Shown here piece after piece: positions 8,107-18,245 of a stretch of 64,000 nt of DNA. The stretch spans positions 310,001-374,000 of the forward strand of contig JAOSKK010000034.1 in NCBI GenBank assembly GCA_027493615.1, in the 5' to 3' direction. The position numbers and the translations under genes are program-made. The DNA comes from Verrucomicrobiota bacterium (lineage in GTDB: Bacteria; Verrucomicrobiota; Verrucomicrobiia; Limisphaerales; J093). The stretch's first letter is position 1, and each line of letters opens with the position of its first letter. The notes beneath the pieces were generated by a model that was not told the DNA's origin, searched no databases, and was given only the letters and a program-made list of their open reading frames with translations.

Positions 8107-9175
8107 GCGACGAAACGGGCGTCAGCAGTCCGATCCGCCATTGGAACTGGCCGTAGGTTGCGCCTGACTTGTCCTTGTCCCACATGCCCTGGAAGACGAA
8201 GCGGAGATCCGCGGGATCCACGGTGAGGGTCTCATCGCGTCCGTCGCGGATGAGTTCGCCGTGGCTGACGTTGTCGGTCCACGGTTCCACGCCGGGCGCA
8301 GGGCGGATGTTCTTCCAACTGGCGAAGGGCCGCTCGGCGGTATCGGCCAGCGGCACCCAAGGTCCGTCCAGACGGTCAGCGATGTACGCCTTGTAGTAGC
8401 GCCGGCCGTTCTCCTCGATGATCGTCAGGTAACGATCCAGTCCCTTCAGCCGGTAGGTGTGACTGGCTTCGAACACCGGCGCCGCCAGGGCAAGGGCCCA
8501 GTGGTCGAAGCCGCGCGGAAAGTCCTCGAGTCGCGTCCAGAGCCGCCACATCCGGCCGTCCAGGCTGGTCAGGAACAGGTAGGCCCGTTGGTCGTCGCAG
8601 ATGATCCAGTAATCCAGCCCCCCACCTGGCGCGGATCGTCCGGGCCCCCGTCGAGCATCGGCTGGGCGCGGGTCCAGGAGCGGGGATCGGCGAGGTCGGG
8701 GGTGGTTGAATAGGCCACCCACATCTTGTCGCGACCGGGCACGCCCATCTGGTAAACGAGATACCATTGCTGATGCGGCCGGAAATAGAAGACCTGCGGG
8801 GGCGCAGAAATAGTCGCTGTCGCTGACGTCGAGGAGGGTGCGCGCGGACGCCTGGGCGTCCTCCCAGCGCGTGAACGATACGTGTTCGATGGCCGATCGA
8901 CCCGGCAGCTTGACCGTCATGAAGACATGCCACCGGCCGGCGTGGTAGACGACGCTGGGATCCTTCTGGGCACGGCTGGGCTCGCGATCGCGAACCTCAG
9001 GCCCGATCAGCGGCGCGCTGTATTCCCAGAGCCGGGGCAGCTCGACCCCCTTGTCACCCTCCTCGCTCCGAGCCCCGGCGACGATGACCCCGGCGAAGAG
9101 CAGCGGCCAACTGACGGGAGGAAAGATTCGAGCGAGCCGACGGAGCGAAGGAAGGAAACCAGCGGGAGGGAACAT
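8102..9175 (-). CDS. GH62-like alpha-L-arabinofuranosidase, secreted
   Basis: About 357 residues from ATG 9175; a GTG at 9199 is an alternative start. A hydrophobic signal segment (WPLLFAGVIVAG) is followed by a five-bladed beta-propeller-type enzyme. Motifs are KDPSVVYHAGRWHVF, then YFCAP at a break, DYWIICDDQRAYLFLTS, PRGFDHW and TDNVSHGELIRDG, all typical of GH62 exo-enzymes that remove arabinose from arabinoxylan or arabinan. Two compensating indels, an extra C near 8805 and a missing G near 8625, scramble about 60 residues in between; the other frame restores VFYFRPHQQWYLVYQMG. The stop codon lies in repeat A. It is convergent with the PafA-like gene. Confidence 0.85.
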   Translation of the reverse strand: MFPPAGFLPSLRRLARIFPPVSWPLLFAGVIVAGARSEEGDKGVELPRLWEYSAPLIGPEVRDREPSRAQKDPSVVYHAGRWHVFMTVKLPGRSAIEHVSFTRWEDAQASARTLLDVSDSDYFCAPAGLLFPAASAMVSRLPDGRARSRQDVGGLFNHPRPRRSPLLDPRPADARRGPGRSAPGGGLDYWIICDDQRAYLFLTSLDGRMWRLWTRLEDFPRGFDHWALALAAPVFEASHTYRLKGLDRYLTIIEENGRRYYKAYIADRLDGPWVPLADTAERPFASWKNIRPAPGVEPWTDNVSHGELIRDGRDETLTVDPADLRFVFQGMWDKDKSGATYGQFQWRIGLLTPVSSR

Positions 9176-9199
9176 GAGTGGGGGTCGGTCAGGGTTCAC

Positions 9200-9410
9200 G
9201 GGCGGGGCGCAGTTCGCGTGGAGACGGGCGGGCTTCCATGCCGCTATTTGTCCCCCGGAGTTTGAGGGGGGTCAAGCGGTGAGACGAGAGGTTTCTCCGC
9301 CGATTGCGAACAGAGGGGATTGCCTGGCGGGCCTTGCGGCCCACCAGGCGCCCCGATTGACCTCCTTCCCTCCGTGCCGGCATCGGGGGAACGCCGCACG
9401 GAAGCCAATC
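9200..9410. other. Intergenic region with a second copy of a hairpin-arm repeat
   Basis: There is no gene. Bases 9293-9322 (TCTCCGCCGATTGCGAAC and on to GGGGATTG) match the right arm of the inverted repeat at 51242-51266 and its flank with only about three differences. This indicates a further dispersed element. Nothing else was recognised. Confidence 0.5.
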
Positions 9411-10466
9411 TCACCGTCGGCTCGCGCCGCGGTTGCCCGCCACGCCGGATCCGAAACGGCGAACCGCCGCGAATCCGACCAGCAGGCCGGCGACCGCGGC
9501 GGCGGTGGGCGCCGGCTCGGGGATCACGATGGCCGAGGGCCAGTAGAGCAGGCGCTCACTCACGCTGCGTGCGTTGTCGTAGGTCTCGGTGTAGGTGGTC
9601 TGGGTGCTGTTTTCGCGCAGGTCCCGAAATTGGAGCGTCACGGTCTTGGGGGGCCCTCCAAACAGGTATTGACCAGGCATGGCCCCCACCAACTCGGCGG
9701 CCACGGCGAACGTGCCTTCGCTGGCCGCGGACAGGGCGGCGAGGGCCGCGTCGTTGAGTGTGACGCTGAAGCCGCCGGCGGCCGGCGCCCAGACCGCCCC
9801 GTAGCTCGGGCCGTCGACCAGATCCTGGTAGATGTCGAGGCGTCCGGTTCCCCCCGCCTGCAGCTCCGCCAGCGGCGTGTTGATGTCCCAAAAGCGCAGC
9901 AGCCCCCACGGCACCGAACTGACGCCGGCATTCGAGTAGCTCAGTACCATGGTTGAGAAACCGAGGAAGGTGCTGCTCTGCACGGTGGTGGCGGTGCGGG
10001 TGAAGTCCACGTAATCCACGACCCGTTCCCAGGCGTACGGAGCCGCCGGGGCGGTGGGGTCCAACGGGTCGAACGGCTTGTCCAGTTCGGGCCGTCGGAT
10101 CCAGGTGCTCCCGAGGTAGCGGGTGGTGGTGGTGCTGCTGGTCGAGGTGGAGGAGTAGTTGGCACGGTCGACGGCCGGGAGGTTAAAGGTCGCCCAACTG
10201 GCGTATTGCACGCCGCCCAGATTGCCGGTGAGCACGCTGCGGTTGGCGGGATTATGCTCGCCGAGGCTGTTGTACCATCCGGTGTCGGCGGCGGTCACGG
10301 TATGGGCCGTAACGACAATGCCCGCGTGGTTTGTCAGGGCTGCCGGGCCGAGGGCCATTAGGCAGGCGATGGCCAGCGCCCGCCGGGGCTGCCGGCAACC
10401 GTGAAGCGGAAGCCGTGAGGGAGGATTCGGGATCGAGCCAGGAGATGTTGTTTTCACGCCGACCAT
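9411..10466 (-). CDS. PEP-CTERM sorting-domain protein
   Basis: 351 residues. The N-terminal signal sequence (RALAIACLMALGPAAL) is followed by a Ser/Thr-rich, probably beta-rich extracellular domain (STSTSSTTTTRYLG). The C-terminus is a standard PEP-CTERM tripartite signal: VIPEPAP, a hydrophobic helix (AAAVAGLLVGFAAV), then Arg (RRFG). PEP-CTERM proteins are processed by exosortase and are typical of exopolysaccharide-producing Gram-negatives including Verrucomicrobia. The function of the ectodomain is unknown. It is read divergently from the WYL regulator. Confidence 0.85.
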   Translation of the reverse strand: MVGVKTTSPGSIPNPPSRLPLHGCRQPRRALAIACLMALGPAALTNHAGIVVTAHTVTAADTGWYNSLGEHNPANRSVLTGNLGGVQYASWATFNLPAVDRANYSSTSTSSTTTTRYLGSTWIRRPELDKPFDPLDPTAPAAPYAWERVVDYVDFTRTATTVQSSTFLGFSTMVLSYSNAGVSSVPWGLLRFWDINTPLAELQAGGTGRLDIYQDLVDGPSYGAVWAPAAGGFSVTLNDAALAALSAASEGTFAVAAELVGAMPGQYLFGGPPKTVTLQFRDLRENSTQTTYTETYDNARSVSERLLYWPSAIVIPEPAPTAAAVAGLLVGFAAVRRFGSGVAGNRGASRR

Positions 10467-10619
10467 TTCAGCACGAGCACACTGACATCCGTGGTCACCC
10501 TGCCCGAAAAGTTATTCACAGGGGGAGACTGACGAGGCTGGCTGGGAGGCGAACACTGAGGCGGACACGGAGGTTTGACAGGCGCCAGGGTGGCAGGCAC
10601 AAGGACGGTCACGCCTATG

Positions 10620-11616
10620 CCCCACGTTCCGACACGGCACGCCGCGCGACCGCCGCTTGACCGGATGATGCACATTCACCAGGCGCTCCAGGTGAACCGG
10701 TACCCCAACTGCCTCACCCTGGCGCGAGAGCTCGAGGTCGTGCCGCGGACGATCAAGCGCGACGTGGATTTCACGAAGTGCCGCCTCGGCCTGCCGATCG
10801 GCTATGACCGGAGGCACCAGGGCTACCGGTATACCGAGCCGGTGGAGCACTTTCCCAACCTCACCATGACCGAGGGCGAGCTCTTCGCGCTGCTGGTGGC
10901 GCACAAGGCCATCGCCCAATACCACGGCACCCCATTCCAGCGGATGCTGGAGACCGCCTTCCAGAAGCTGACCGGGCGCCTGGATACCGAGACGCGCTTT
11001 ACGCTGGGAAACCTGGATGCCGCCTTCTCCTTCCGACCGTTTGCACCGGAGGACGCTGACCTGCAGACCTTCGAGGTGCTGACCCGGGCGGTGCGGGAGC
11101 GGCGTGTGGTACGCTTTCAGTACCGAAACCTCGGGACGCGGCAGGTCCGGCCGCGGCAGGTCCGGCCCTACCACCTGGCCTGCATCGAGAATCACTGGTA
11201 CCTGTTCGGGTTCGACGAAGATCGACAGGCGATGCGGACGTTCGTGCTCGCACGGCTCCGCGCCCCGGAGCTGACGGCGAGCCGATTCACCCTCGAGGGT
11301 GAGTTTGACCTGAACACGTACCTGCGAGGGAGCCTGGCGGTGTTCAAAGGCGCTGCAGACTACGAGGTGGTGGTCGATTTCGATGCCTGGGCCGGCGACC
11401 TGATCCGGGGCCGGCGCTGGCACGCGAGCCAGGATCTCACCGAACTCCCCAGCGGGGAGGTCCGGGTGCGATTGCGACTGGACAGCCTCGAGGAAGCGGA
11501 ACGCTGGGTCCTCGGGTGGGGAGTCCACGCGACGGTGGTGCGGCCGCAGGGGTTGGCCGCGCGAATCCGGGGAGATCGCCGCCGTGCTGGCCCAGCGCTA
11601 CGCACGCCCGGAGTAG
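10620..11616 (+). CDS. WYL-domain transcriptional regulator (HTH plus WYL)
   Basis: About 331 residues. The N-terminal helix-turn-helix (LTLARELEVVPRTIKRDVDF) is followed by a WYL domain (VVRFQYRNLGTRQVRPRQVRPYHLACIENHWYLFGFD contains the YRN-R-PY core) and a WCX-like C-terminal region. ATG 10620 is preferred; another ATG lies at 10665. A one-base break near 11570 (GGGG run) hides the natural end: in the shifted frame the protein finishes EIAAVLAQRYARPE with TAG 11614-11616, and that TAG is the first bases of repeat A. WYL regulators sense nucleotides or other ligands. The divergent PEP-CTERM gene is a possible target. Confidence 0.85.
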
Positions 11617-11717
11617 GAGCCGACGTCAGGAGGCGTTGGGGAGCAGACAGCAATGCCAATCCGCCTCCTGACGTCGGCTTCTACCTCAGATCGCCTCCTA
11701 CTCGCGTCGGCTCCCAC
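11613..11717. repeat. Dispersed palindromic repeat family A, three units
   Basis: 11613-11634 reads GTAGGAGCCGACGTCAGG and on. 11663-11684 is its inverted copy (CCTCCTGACGTCGGCTTC). A more divergent unit lies at 11693-11717. The element fills the gap between the WYL gene and the convergent dehydrogenase and provides the WYL stop codon. Confidence 0.85.
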
Positions 11718-11735
11718 GGCCGGGGTGGGTGAGCT

Positions 11736-12765
11736 TCAGGGCGTCACCACGACCTTGCCCAGGACCGTCCGCGCGCGCAGGGCCGCCAGACCCGCAGGGG
11801 CGTCAGCCAGCGACAGCACCCGGTCGAGGACCGGCCGCAGCCGACCTTCCTTTGCCCAGGCCAACGTCGTTTCAAGGTCCTTCCGGGTGCGGCTGTAGCT
11901 GCCCACCAGCCGCTGTTCCTTCACGAAAAAAGGCCAGAGCTGCAGCGTGGGTTCACGCCCGGCGGTGGCCCCGCAGGTGACCACCGTCCCGCCGCGGGCC
12001 AGGCAGTGAAAGACCTGCTCGAGCAGCAGTCCGCCCACATGCTCGACCACGATGTCCACGCCCCGCTTCCCGGTGAGCTGTCGCACCTGGGCCGGCCACG
12101 CCGGATCAGCCGTGTCCACCGCGGCTTCGGCCCCCAACCTGAGCGCCAGCGCCCGCTTGGCTGCCGTCGATCCCGTGCTCACCACCCGCGCGCCCAAACC
12201 ACGCGCGATCTGGATCGCGGCCGATCCGACGCCGCTGGCGCCCCCGATCACCAGGACCCAGGCGCCCGCGGGCACGGACACGCGTCGGGTCAGCATGTGC
12301 ATGGCCGTGCTCCCGGCCAACGTCAGCGCGGCGGACGTCGTGAAGTCCAGATCGTCCGGCAACTGTACAAGACTGCGGGCCGGCACGACCACCTGCTCGG
12401 CCAGACCGCCGTCGCATTGCACGCCCAGCAGGGTGGCCGCGAGGCAGAGCGACTCCTCGCCCCGCGCGCAGAACTCGCAGGCTCCGCAGAAGAGGTTGGA
12501 CTGGATGGCGACCCGATCGCCCGGCCGCCACGCGGTGACTTCGGCGCCGAGCCGCAGGATTTCACCGGCCACTTCGCAGCCGGGGGGTACGGGGCAGGCG
12601 GAGCGGGAGCGGCAGCGCACGTTCCTCGAGCCAGAGGTCCAGCCGGTTCAGTCCGCACGCGCGGACCCGAACGAGCGCGTCGGCCGGCCCCGGCTCCGGT
12701 GCCGGGAGATCGCGGAGTTCGAAGCGGCCGGGCGCGCCGTGGACGACGATTTGCAGTGCCTTCAT
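11736..12765 (-). CDS. Zinc-type medium-chain alcohol dehydrogenase / quinone oxidoreductase family
   Basis: About 342 residues from ATG 12765 (MKALQIVVHG). The GroES-like catalytic domain carries GCEVAGEILRLGAEVTAWRPGDRV and the structural-zinc cysteines in CGACEFCARGEESLC. The Rossmann domain has VLVIGGASGVGSAAIQ and the NAD(P)-binding GARVVSTGSTAAKRALA. A break near 12590 separates the first about 60 residues. The start codon overlaps the DUF1501 stop (ATGA), so the three genes 17196 to 11736 form one operon. The substrate is unknown. Confidence 0.85.
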
Positions 12766-14261
12766 GCCAGCACACCGGTGACCACGTGTCCCTCGACATC
12801 GGTCAGCCGGCGTTCCAGGCCGTTGTGATAATACGTGAGCCGCTCATGGTCGAGCCCGAGCAGATGCAGGATGGTGGCGTGGAAGTCGTGCACCGTCACG
12901 ATATCCTCGACGGCCCGGTGGCCGAAGTCGTCGGTGGCGCCGAGGCTGTAGCCGGCCTTCACGCCGGCGCCGGCGAGCCAGCAAGTGAACCCGTCGGGGT
13001 TGTGGTCGCGGCCCTGGGCGCCCTTCTGAAACGTGGGCATGCGGCCGAACTCGGTGCACCAGACCACGAGGGTTTCGCGGAGGAGGCCGCGCTGCTTGAG
13101 GTCGATGAGGAGCGCGGCGGTGGGTTGGTCCATCACCGGGCCATGCACGCTGTACTGGTTGAACAGGTCCTTGTGGCCGTCCCAGTTGCTCACCCCTTCC
13201 CCCGGTTTGATAGGCACCGTTGAAGAGCTGGACGAAACGGACGCCCTGCTCGATGAGCCGGCGCGCCAGGATGCAGTTGCGGGCGTAGGCCGCCCGCAAT
13301 TCCTTCACCTTCGACCCGCCCTCGTCGGCGCCGTACAACTGAGGATGTGCGGCGGTTCGGTGCTGAGGTCAGCCACGCCCGGCACGGCAAGCTGCATCCG
13401 CGCGGCCAGTTCGTAGCTGGCGATGCGCGCCGCGAGCTCGGTGTCGCCGGGGAACCGTTCCGCGTGGCGCGCGTTCAAGCGGTGGAGAAAGTCGCGCGTG
13501 GCGGCGTCGGTGCGCGGGCTGATCCCGGGAGGGGGCGCCAGGTGCCGGAGCGGGTTGGTGGCGTTGAACTCGGTGCCCTGGAAGGCCGCGGGCAGAAAGC
13601 CGGGCGCCCAGTTGTTGACACTGTTCTGCGGCTTGCCCCGGGGGTCCGGCAGGGCGACGTAGGCGGGCAGGCTCTGATCCTCGGTTCCCAGGGCATAGGT
13701 CACCCACGCGCCCAGGCTCGGGAAACCGTCGCGGGTGAAACCCGTGGACATGAAGTTCTCGCCCGGACCGTGGGTGTTCGTCTTGCCCTGCATCGAGTGG
13801 ATGAGACAGAGGTCGTCCGCCAGGGCGCCCAGGTGCGGCACCAGGTCGGAGATCATCTTGCCGGATTGGCCGCGCGGGCGGAACTCCCACGGGCTCCGCG
13901 TCAGGGCCCCTTGCTCGCCTTGGAACGTGATCAATCCTTCGGCCCCCGGCAGCGGTTTGCCGTGGTGGCGAATCAGCTCGGGCTTGTAGTCGAACGTGTC
14001 CAGATGGCTGCACGCGCCACTGCAGAAGATCACGAGCACGTTCCGGGCCCGCGGCGGGAAATGCGGGGCGCGCGGGGCGTAGGGCTGGCCGGGCGGAATC
14101 ACGGGACGCAGCGGTTCCTTGCCGGAGACGCTCGCGGCGAGGAGACCCTGGCGTCCGAGGAGATGCGTGAGCGCAATGGCGCCGAGCCCGCAGGCGGCGT
14201 CGCCCAGGAAACGGCGGCGGTTGAGCAAGGGATGGCGGGCAGGCACGGGCGAGGGGTTCAC
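12762..14261 (-). CDS. DUF1501 protein (Tat-exported sulfatase-like), two frame breaks
   Basis: About 499 residues. The twin-arginine-type signal LLNRRRFLGDAACGLGAIAL is followed by the DUF1501 fold: ARNVLVIFCSGACSHLDTFDYKPEL, IHSMQGKTNTHGPGENFMS, FPSLGAWVTYALG, then EQGVRFVQLFNGAY and WCTEFGRMPTFQKG, GRDHNPDGFTCWLAGAG, DFHATILHLLGLDH. DUF1501 proteins belong to the alkaline-phosphatase/sulfatase superfamily and nearly always pair with PSCyt1/DUF1549/DUF1553 proteins in Planctomycetes and Verrucomicrobia. Breaks occur near 13330 and 13205. The start overlaps the stop of the cytochrome gene by four bases. The biochemical activity of the pair is not established. Confidence 0.88.
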
Positions 14262-17196
14262 GGGATGAACAGGAATTCGTTGGCGTTCAACAGGGCACGC
14301 GCAAGCGCAGGTAATCCTTCAGTCTGGATCAGGGCCGCGGCCTCGTTGATCTCGGTTGGATCGGGAGGGCGGAGGAAGGCCAGTTGCCAGGCGCGCCGGA
14401 CCTGGGCCTGGGGTTCGGGCCCGGCCTCGCGTTCGAGTCGGGCGGCGAGGTGGATGGCCTGGTCGGCGATGAATCGGCTGTTGAACAGGTTGAGCGCCTG
14501 CAGCGGCGTGGTGGACACGTTGCGCCGCGGGATGGCCAGGCTGCCATCCGGACAATCAAACGCGCCGAAGATGCCGTCCGGTTCGAGGCGGATCTTGACG
14601 GCGTACACCATGCGACGCGATTCGGCCGGGCCGAAGTCCTCGAGCGGATGGTAGTGATAGACGTTCTCGCGCTCGACCCGGTGCAGGAAGAAGCCGGGCC
14701 CGCCGGGCGTGGGATCGAGGGTGCCGCTCACCGCCAGTGCGCTGTCGCGAATGGCTTCCGCCTCGAGCCGCCGCGGCGGGAAGCGCCAGAGCCATCGGCA
14801 ACCGGCATCCACGGCCAGCGCTTCGGGTCGCGGCGCGCTGGACTGCCGCCACGTGGCACTCGTGAGGATGAGACGGTGGAGGTGTTTGAGGGACCAGCCC
14901 GCAGGCACCGTAGGAGTCGAGGTCACGAGACTCTGCTGAGCCTCCTCACGTCGGCTCCTACGCCAGGTGGGGTGGACCAACTCGCTGGCAAGCCAGTCGA
15001 GCAGGGCCGGATGGGTCGGACGCGCGCCGTTCCTGCCAAAGTCGTTGGGCGTGTCCACAAGCCCGACGCCGAAATGATGCTGCCAGATCCGATTGACGAG
15101 CACCCGCGCCGTCAGCGGATGCTTCGGATGCGTAACCCACTCCGCCAGCCGCAGCCGTCGCTCCTGCTCGGGCGTGTTGGTGGCCAGGGTGAGCGGCTGG
15201 AAAACCGACAGAGTTCCCGGCGCCACCACCTCGCGCGGCTGCATGGGATCGCCCCGATGCAACCGGAAGGTGAGGCCCGGCTCGACGAAGGTCCCCGCAT
15301 AGGCCATCGGCGGCTGCGCCAACGCGGTCCGGCGCCTTCGGGCTTGCTCGAGTTCGGCCAGCCACTCGCGGCCCTGCGCGGCTTCGGCTTCCGGCCAGCC
15401 TGCGAAACGGTACTCCGGCTCGGCGGACTTCGGCGCCGGACCCGGGAAAGGCTCGCGGTCGTCGGAGGTTGCCAGCACCACCCACGCGCCGGGTTCAAGC
15501 GCCGCTTCGATCCGGTACTTCGTGGGCACCCGATCCCCGAAGGCCCCTTCACGGTCGCGGCCCCACACGATGCGTTCGATGCGCTCGACCCGGGGCAACT
15601 CGAGCTGCACCCAGCCGCGACCGGGTTTGTCCGAGATCCACGAGTGCGCGTTGCCGAACTGGCCGTCGTTCACGTGCTTCAGTTGGTGGATTTCGTACCC
15701 GGGCAACGTTCCGGAAGCCGTGGATTTCGTCCCGTAACGGGCCAGCGCCACGTTGCGCGCGGCCGACCAGACCTCGAGTTCGTCCAGACATGGCTCGCCC
15801 GAGCTCGCGGCGAGGATCGTGAAGCGGATGAAGCGTGCGGCCAAGGGCGGGAAGAGCTCCTCGTTGTGACGGGCGTTGACCGGCGGCCGGAGCGGCGCAT
15901 CGGCGACTTGGTTCGTCTGGGACGCCGCGGGGACGAGGAACCGGGCCAGCCTGCGTTCGAGTTCGTGGATGGTACGGTCCAGCTCGACCACCTCGCCGGC
16001 TTGCGCCGCTGGCAGGGGCAGGGCGCGATCGCTGTGCTTCACCCCGCTGAACACCGCCGCCAGGGCGTAGTACTCGCGCTGGGCAATGGGATCGAACTTG
16101 TGCGCATGGCAGCGCGCGCAGCCGACCGTGAGCCCCAGGAATGCCGTGCCGGTCGTGCTCACCATGTCGTCCAGCTCGTCGGCCCGCTGTTGCGCCGTGA
16201 GCACCGGGTCGGGGCTGCCCACGATATCGACCGGACCGGCCACGAGGAACCCCGTGGCAACGTCCGCCCCGAACGCATCGCCGGCGAGTTGTTCGCGGAC
16301 GAACCGGTCATAGGGCACGTCGCGATTGAAGGCGTCGATGACGTAATCGCGGAAGCGCCAGGCGTGCGGCCGTTCGCGGTTCGTCTCGAAGCCGTTGCTC
16401 TCGGCGAACCGGACCAGATCCAGCCAGTGCCGGGCCCACCGTTCGCCGTAGCGCGGATCGTCGAGCGCGCGATCCACCCACCGCTCAAACGCGTCTGGTC
16501 GCGGATCGGCCATGAACGCGGCCACCTCCTCGGGCGTGGGAGGGACCCCGAGCATCACCAGATACAAACGGCGAAGGAGGGTGACCGGGTCGGCCTCGGG
16601 TGACAGCCCGAGGTTGTGTTCCGCGAGTTTCTCCTGGATGAAGGCGTCGATGGGATTCGAGGGAACCTCCTCGGCCTCGCCAGGCGGTTCGTCCTGGTCC
16701 CCGGCCGGGTGCGGTGGTGCCGGTACGGGCGGGCGAACGACCGGTTGGAAGGCCCAATGCGGTTCCGCCCCGGCGGGCTCAGCGGCGGCATCCTCGGGCC
16801 AGGGCACACCCGCGTCCACCCATGCGCGAAGCAGCGCCACTTCTTGTTGGGTGAGAGGTTCGCCCCGGGCGGGCATGAGCGAGTCCGGGACCAGACCCGC
16901 CACGAGGTGCACCAATGGGCTCCCTGCGCTGTCGCCCGGCCGGATCGCGGGGCGGTAGGCGTCGCCGCCGGCCAGTGCGGCCGCGCGCGAATCGAGACGG
17001 TAACCTCCGCGCTGCCGCTCGGGGCCGTGGCAGGACTGGCAACGCGACATGAGGAGGGGGCGGATGTCACGTTCCCAATCGGCGTGGGCGGCGGCGGGGG
17101 CAGCCGCGAGACATCGACGGCGATGCCGGTGGCGACCAGCCAGGCTGAGCCGGCGGCGGCCAGCGCAAGACGGAGGCGGAATTGCGAGCGCTTCAT
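14258..17196 (-). CDS. PSCyt1 / DUF1549 / DUF1553 planctomycete-type cytochrome protein
   Basis: About 979 residues from ATG 17196. A signal peptide (LRLALAAAGSAWLVATG) is followed by PSCyt1 with heme motif CQSCH, then DUF1549 (FIQEKLAEHNLGLSPEADP, LDLVRFAESNGFETNRERP), a second CARCH, a discoidin-like segment (FIRFTILAASSGEPCLDELEVW) and C-terminal DUF1553 (VLVNRIWQHHFGVGLVDTPNDFG, NRRFIADQAIHLAARL-like end). A break in the C run near 17100 separates the signal peptide. A 52-bp palindromic element (14910-14961) is inserted in the DUF1553 domain between LASELV and GWSLKHLHRLILTS without closing the frame. The family is abundant in particle-associated Planctomycetes/Verrucomicrobia; its exact role is unknown. 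Confidence 0.9.
14910..14961. repeat. Palindromic repeat family A inside a coding region
   Basis: GTAGGAGTCGAGGTCACGAG begins at 14910 and its imperfect inverted partner ends CGTCGGCTCCTAC at 14961, giving a 52-bp near-palindrome. It lies within the DUF1553 coding frame and adds residues rich in Arg, Ser and Thr. Confidence 0.85.
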
Positions 17197-17275
17197 ACAG
17201 GTGTCCGTCGGGGCGACATCATGCGGCAGGGCGCGTGATTGGCGAGATAATATGTGCTGCTGCTAGGCAATGCCC

Positions 17276-17324
17276 GTTGAGGGTTGGGCGTTGAACGTTG
17301 AACGTTGAACGTTGAACGTTGAAC
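17276..17324. repeat. Heptamer tandem repeat (GTTGAAC) upstream of nagB
   Basis: There are five perfect GTTGAAC copies at 17290-17324, preceded by two degenerate copies (GTTGAGG, GTTGGGC). The array ends 30 bases before the nagB ATG and lies in the promoter/leader region of the divergently read nagB and cytochrome genes. Confidence 0.9.
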
Positions 17325-17354
17325 CTCCCCCTTCCCCAGTCCATCTTCTCCGCC

Positions 17355-18153
17355 ATGAGCGCATCCCTTTCCCTCGAGTCATTCGCCTCGACCTCGCGCG
17401 ACCGGCGTGTCGACGCCCTGGAGGTCCGCATATTCCCGAACCACGCCGAGATGGCGGCGGCCGCAGCGTTCGTGGCAGCCGATTGCCTCAACGCCGCCAT
17501 CGCCCACCGGGACGAGGCACGTGCCATCGTGGCGTCCGCCACCTCGCAGGTGCAGTTCCTTGCGGCGCTGACGGCGGTGTCGGACGTCGACTGGTCGCGG
17601 GTCACGCTCTTTCACATGGACGAGTACCTGGGGTTGAGCGCCGACCACCCGGCGAGCTTCCGGCGTTTCCTGCGGGAGCATGTCGCCAGCCGGATCCAAC
17701 CGCGGGCGCTGCACCTGATTGGGGGACGCGCCGGAACCCTTGAAGGAAATCGCCCGCTATCAAGCGTTGCTCGACGCGGCGCCAATCGATCTCTGCTGCC
17801 TGGGCATCGGGGAGAACGGGCACGTGGCCTTCAACGATCCGCCGGTGGCGGACTTCCAGGATCCCCACACGCTCAAGCTCGTGCAACTCGACGAGGCCTG
17901 TCGCCGGCAACAGGTGGGCGAAGGCTGCTTTCCCACGATCGCCGACGTGCCGCAGTACGCCTACACGCTCACCGTGCCGGCCCTCTGCCGGGCGCACCGG
18001 CTGGTCTGCGTCGTGCCGGAGCGGCGCAAGGCTGTGGCCGTGCGCGACGCCTTGCGCGGTCCCATCGCTCCCTCCTGTCCGGCCTCGGTTCTGCGGCGGC
18101 AAGCCCACGCCACGCTCTTCCTGGACGCGGAATCGGCTGAACTGCTTGGCTGA
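17355..18153 (+). CDS. nagB: Glucosamine-6-phosphate deaminase (NagB), frame break near 17730
   Basis: About 265 residues from ATG 17355. The family landmarks are all present: VTLFHMDEYLGL, then LCCLGIGENGHVAFNDPP with the catalytic Asp/His region, and PQYAYTLTVPALC near the end. A one-base break near 17730 (GGGGG) splits it into two frames. NagB converts glucosamine-6-phosphate to fructose-6-phosphate and ammonia in amino-sugar catabolism. It starts after a heptamer repeat array and is followed 92 bases later by an unrelated exporter operon. The sequence is at the short end for the family (about 240-270). Confidence 0.9.
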
Positions 18154-18245
18154 CGGGGGTGGCCATGCCGCGGCTTGACCGCGGTCAAGCTCGGGACATC
18201 GCGTCGTAACTTCCGGCGCGCCGGGGGCTCTGCTCCGGCGTGTCG

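Noticed and set aside
14384..16603. 739-codon + strand open frame opposite the PSCyt1 gene
   Set aside because: Shadow of a strongly recognised DUF1549/DUF1553 gene on the other strand; no family motif in the + frame.
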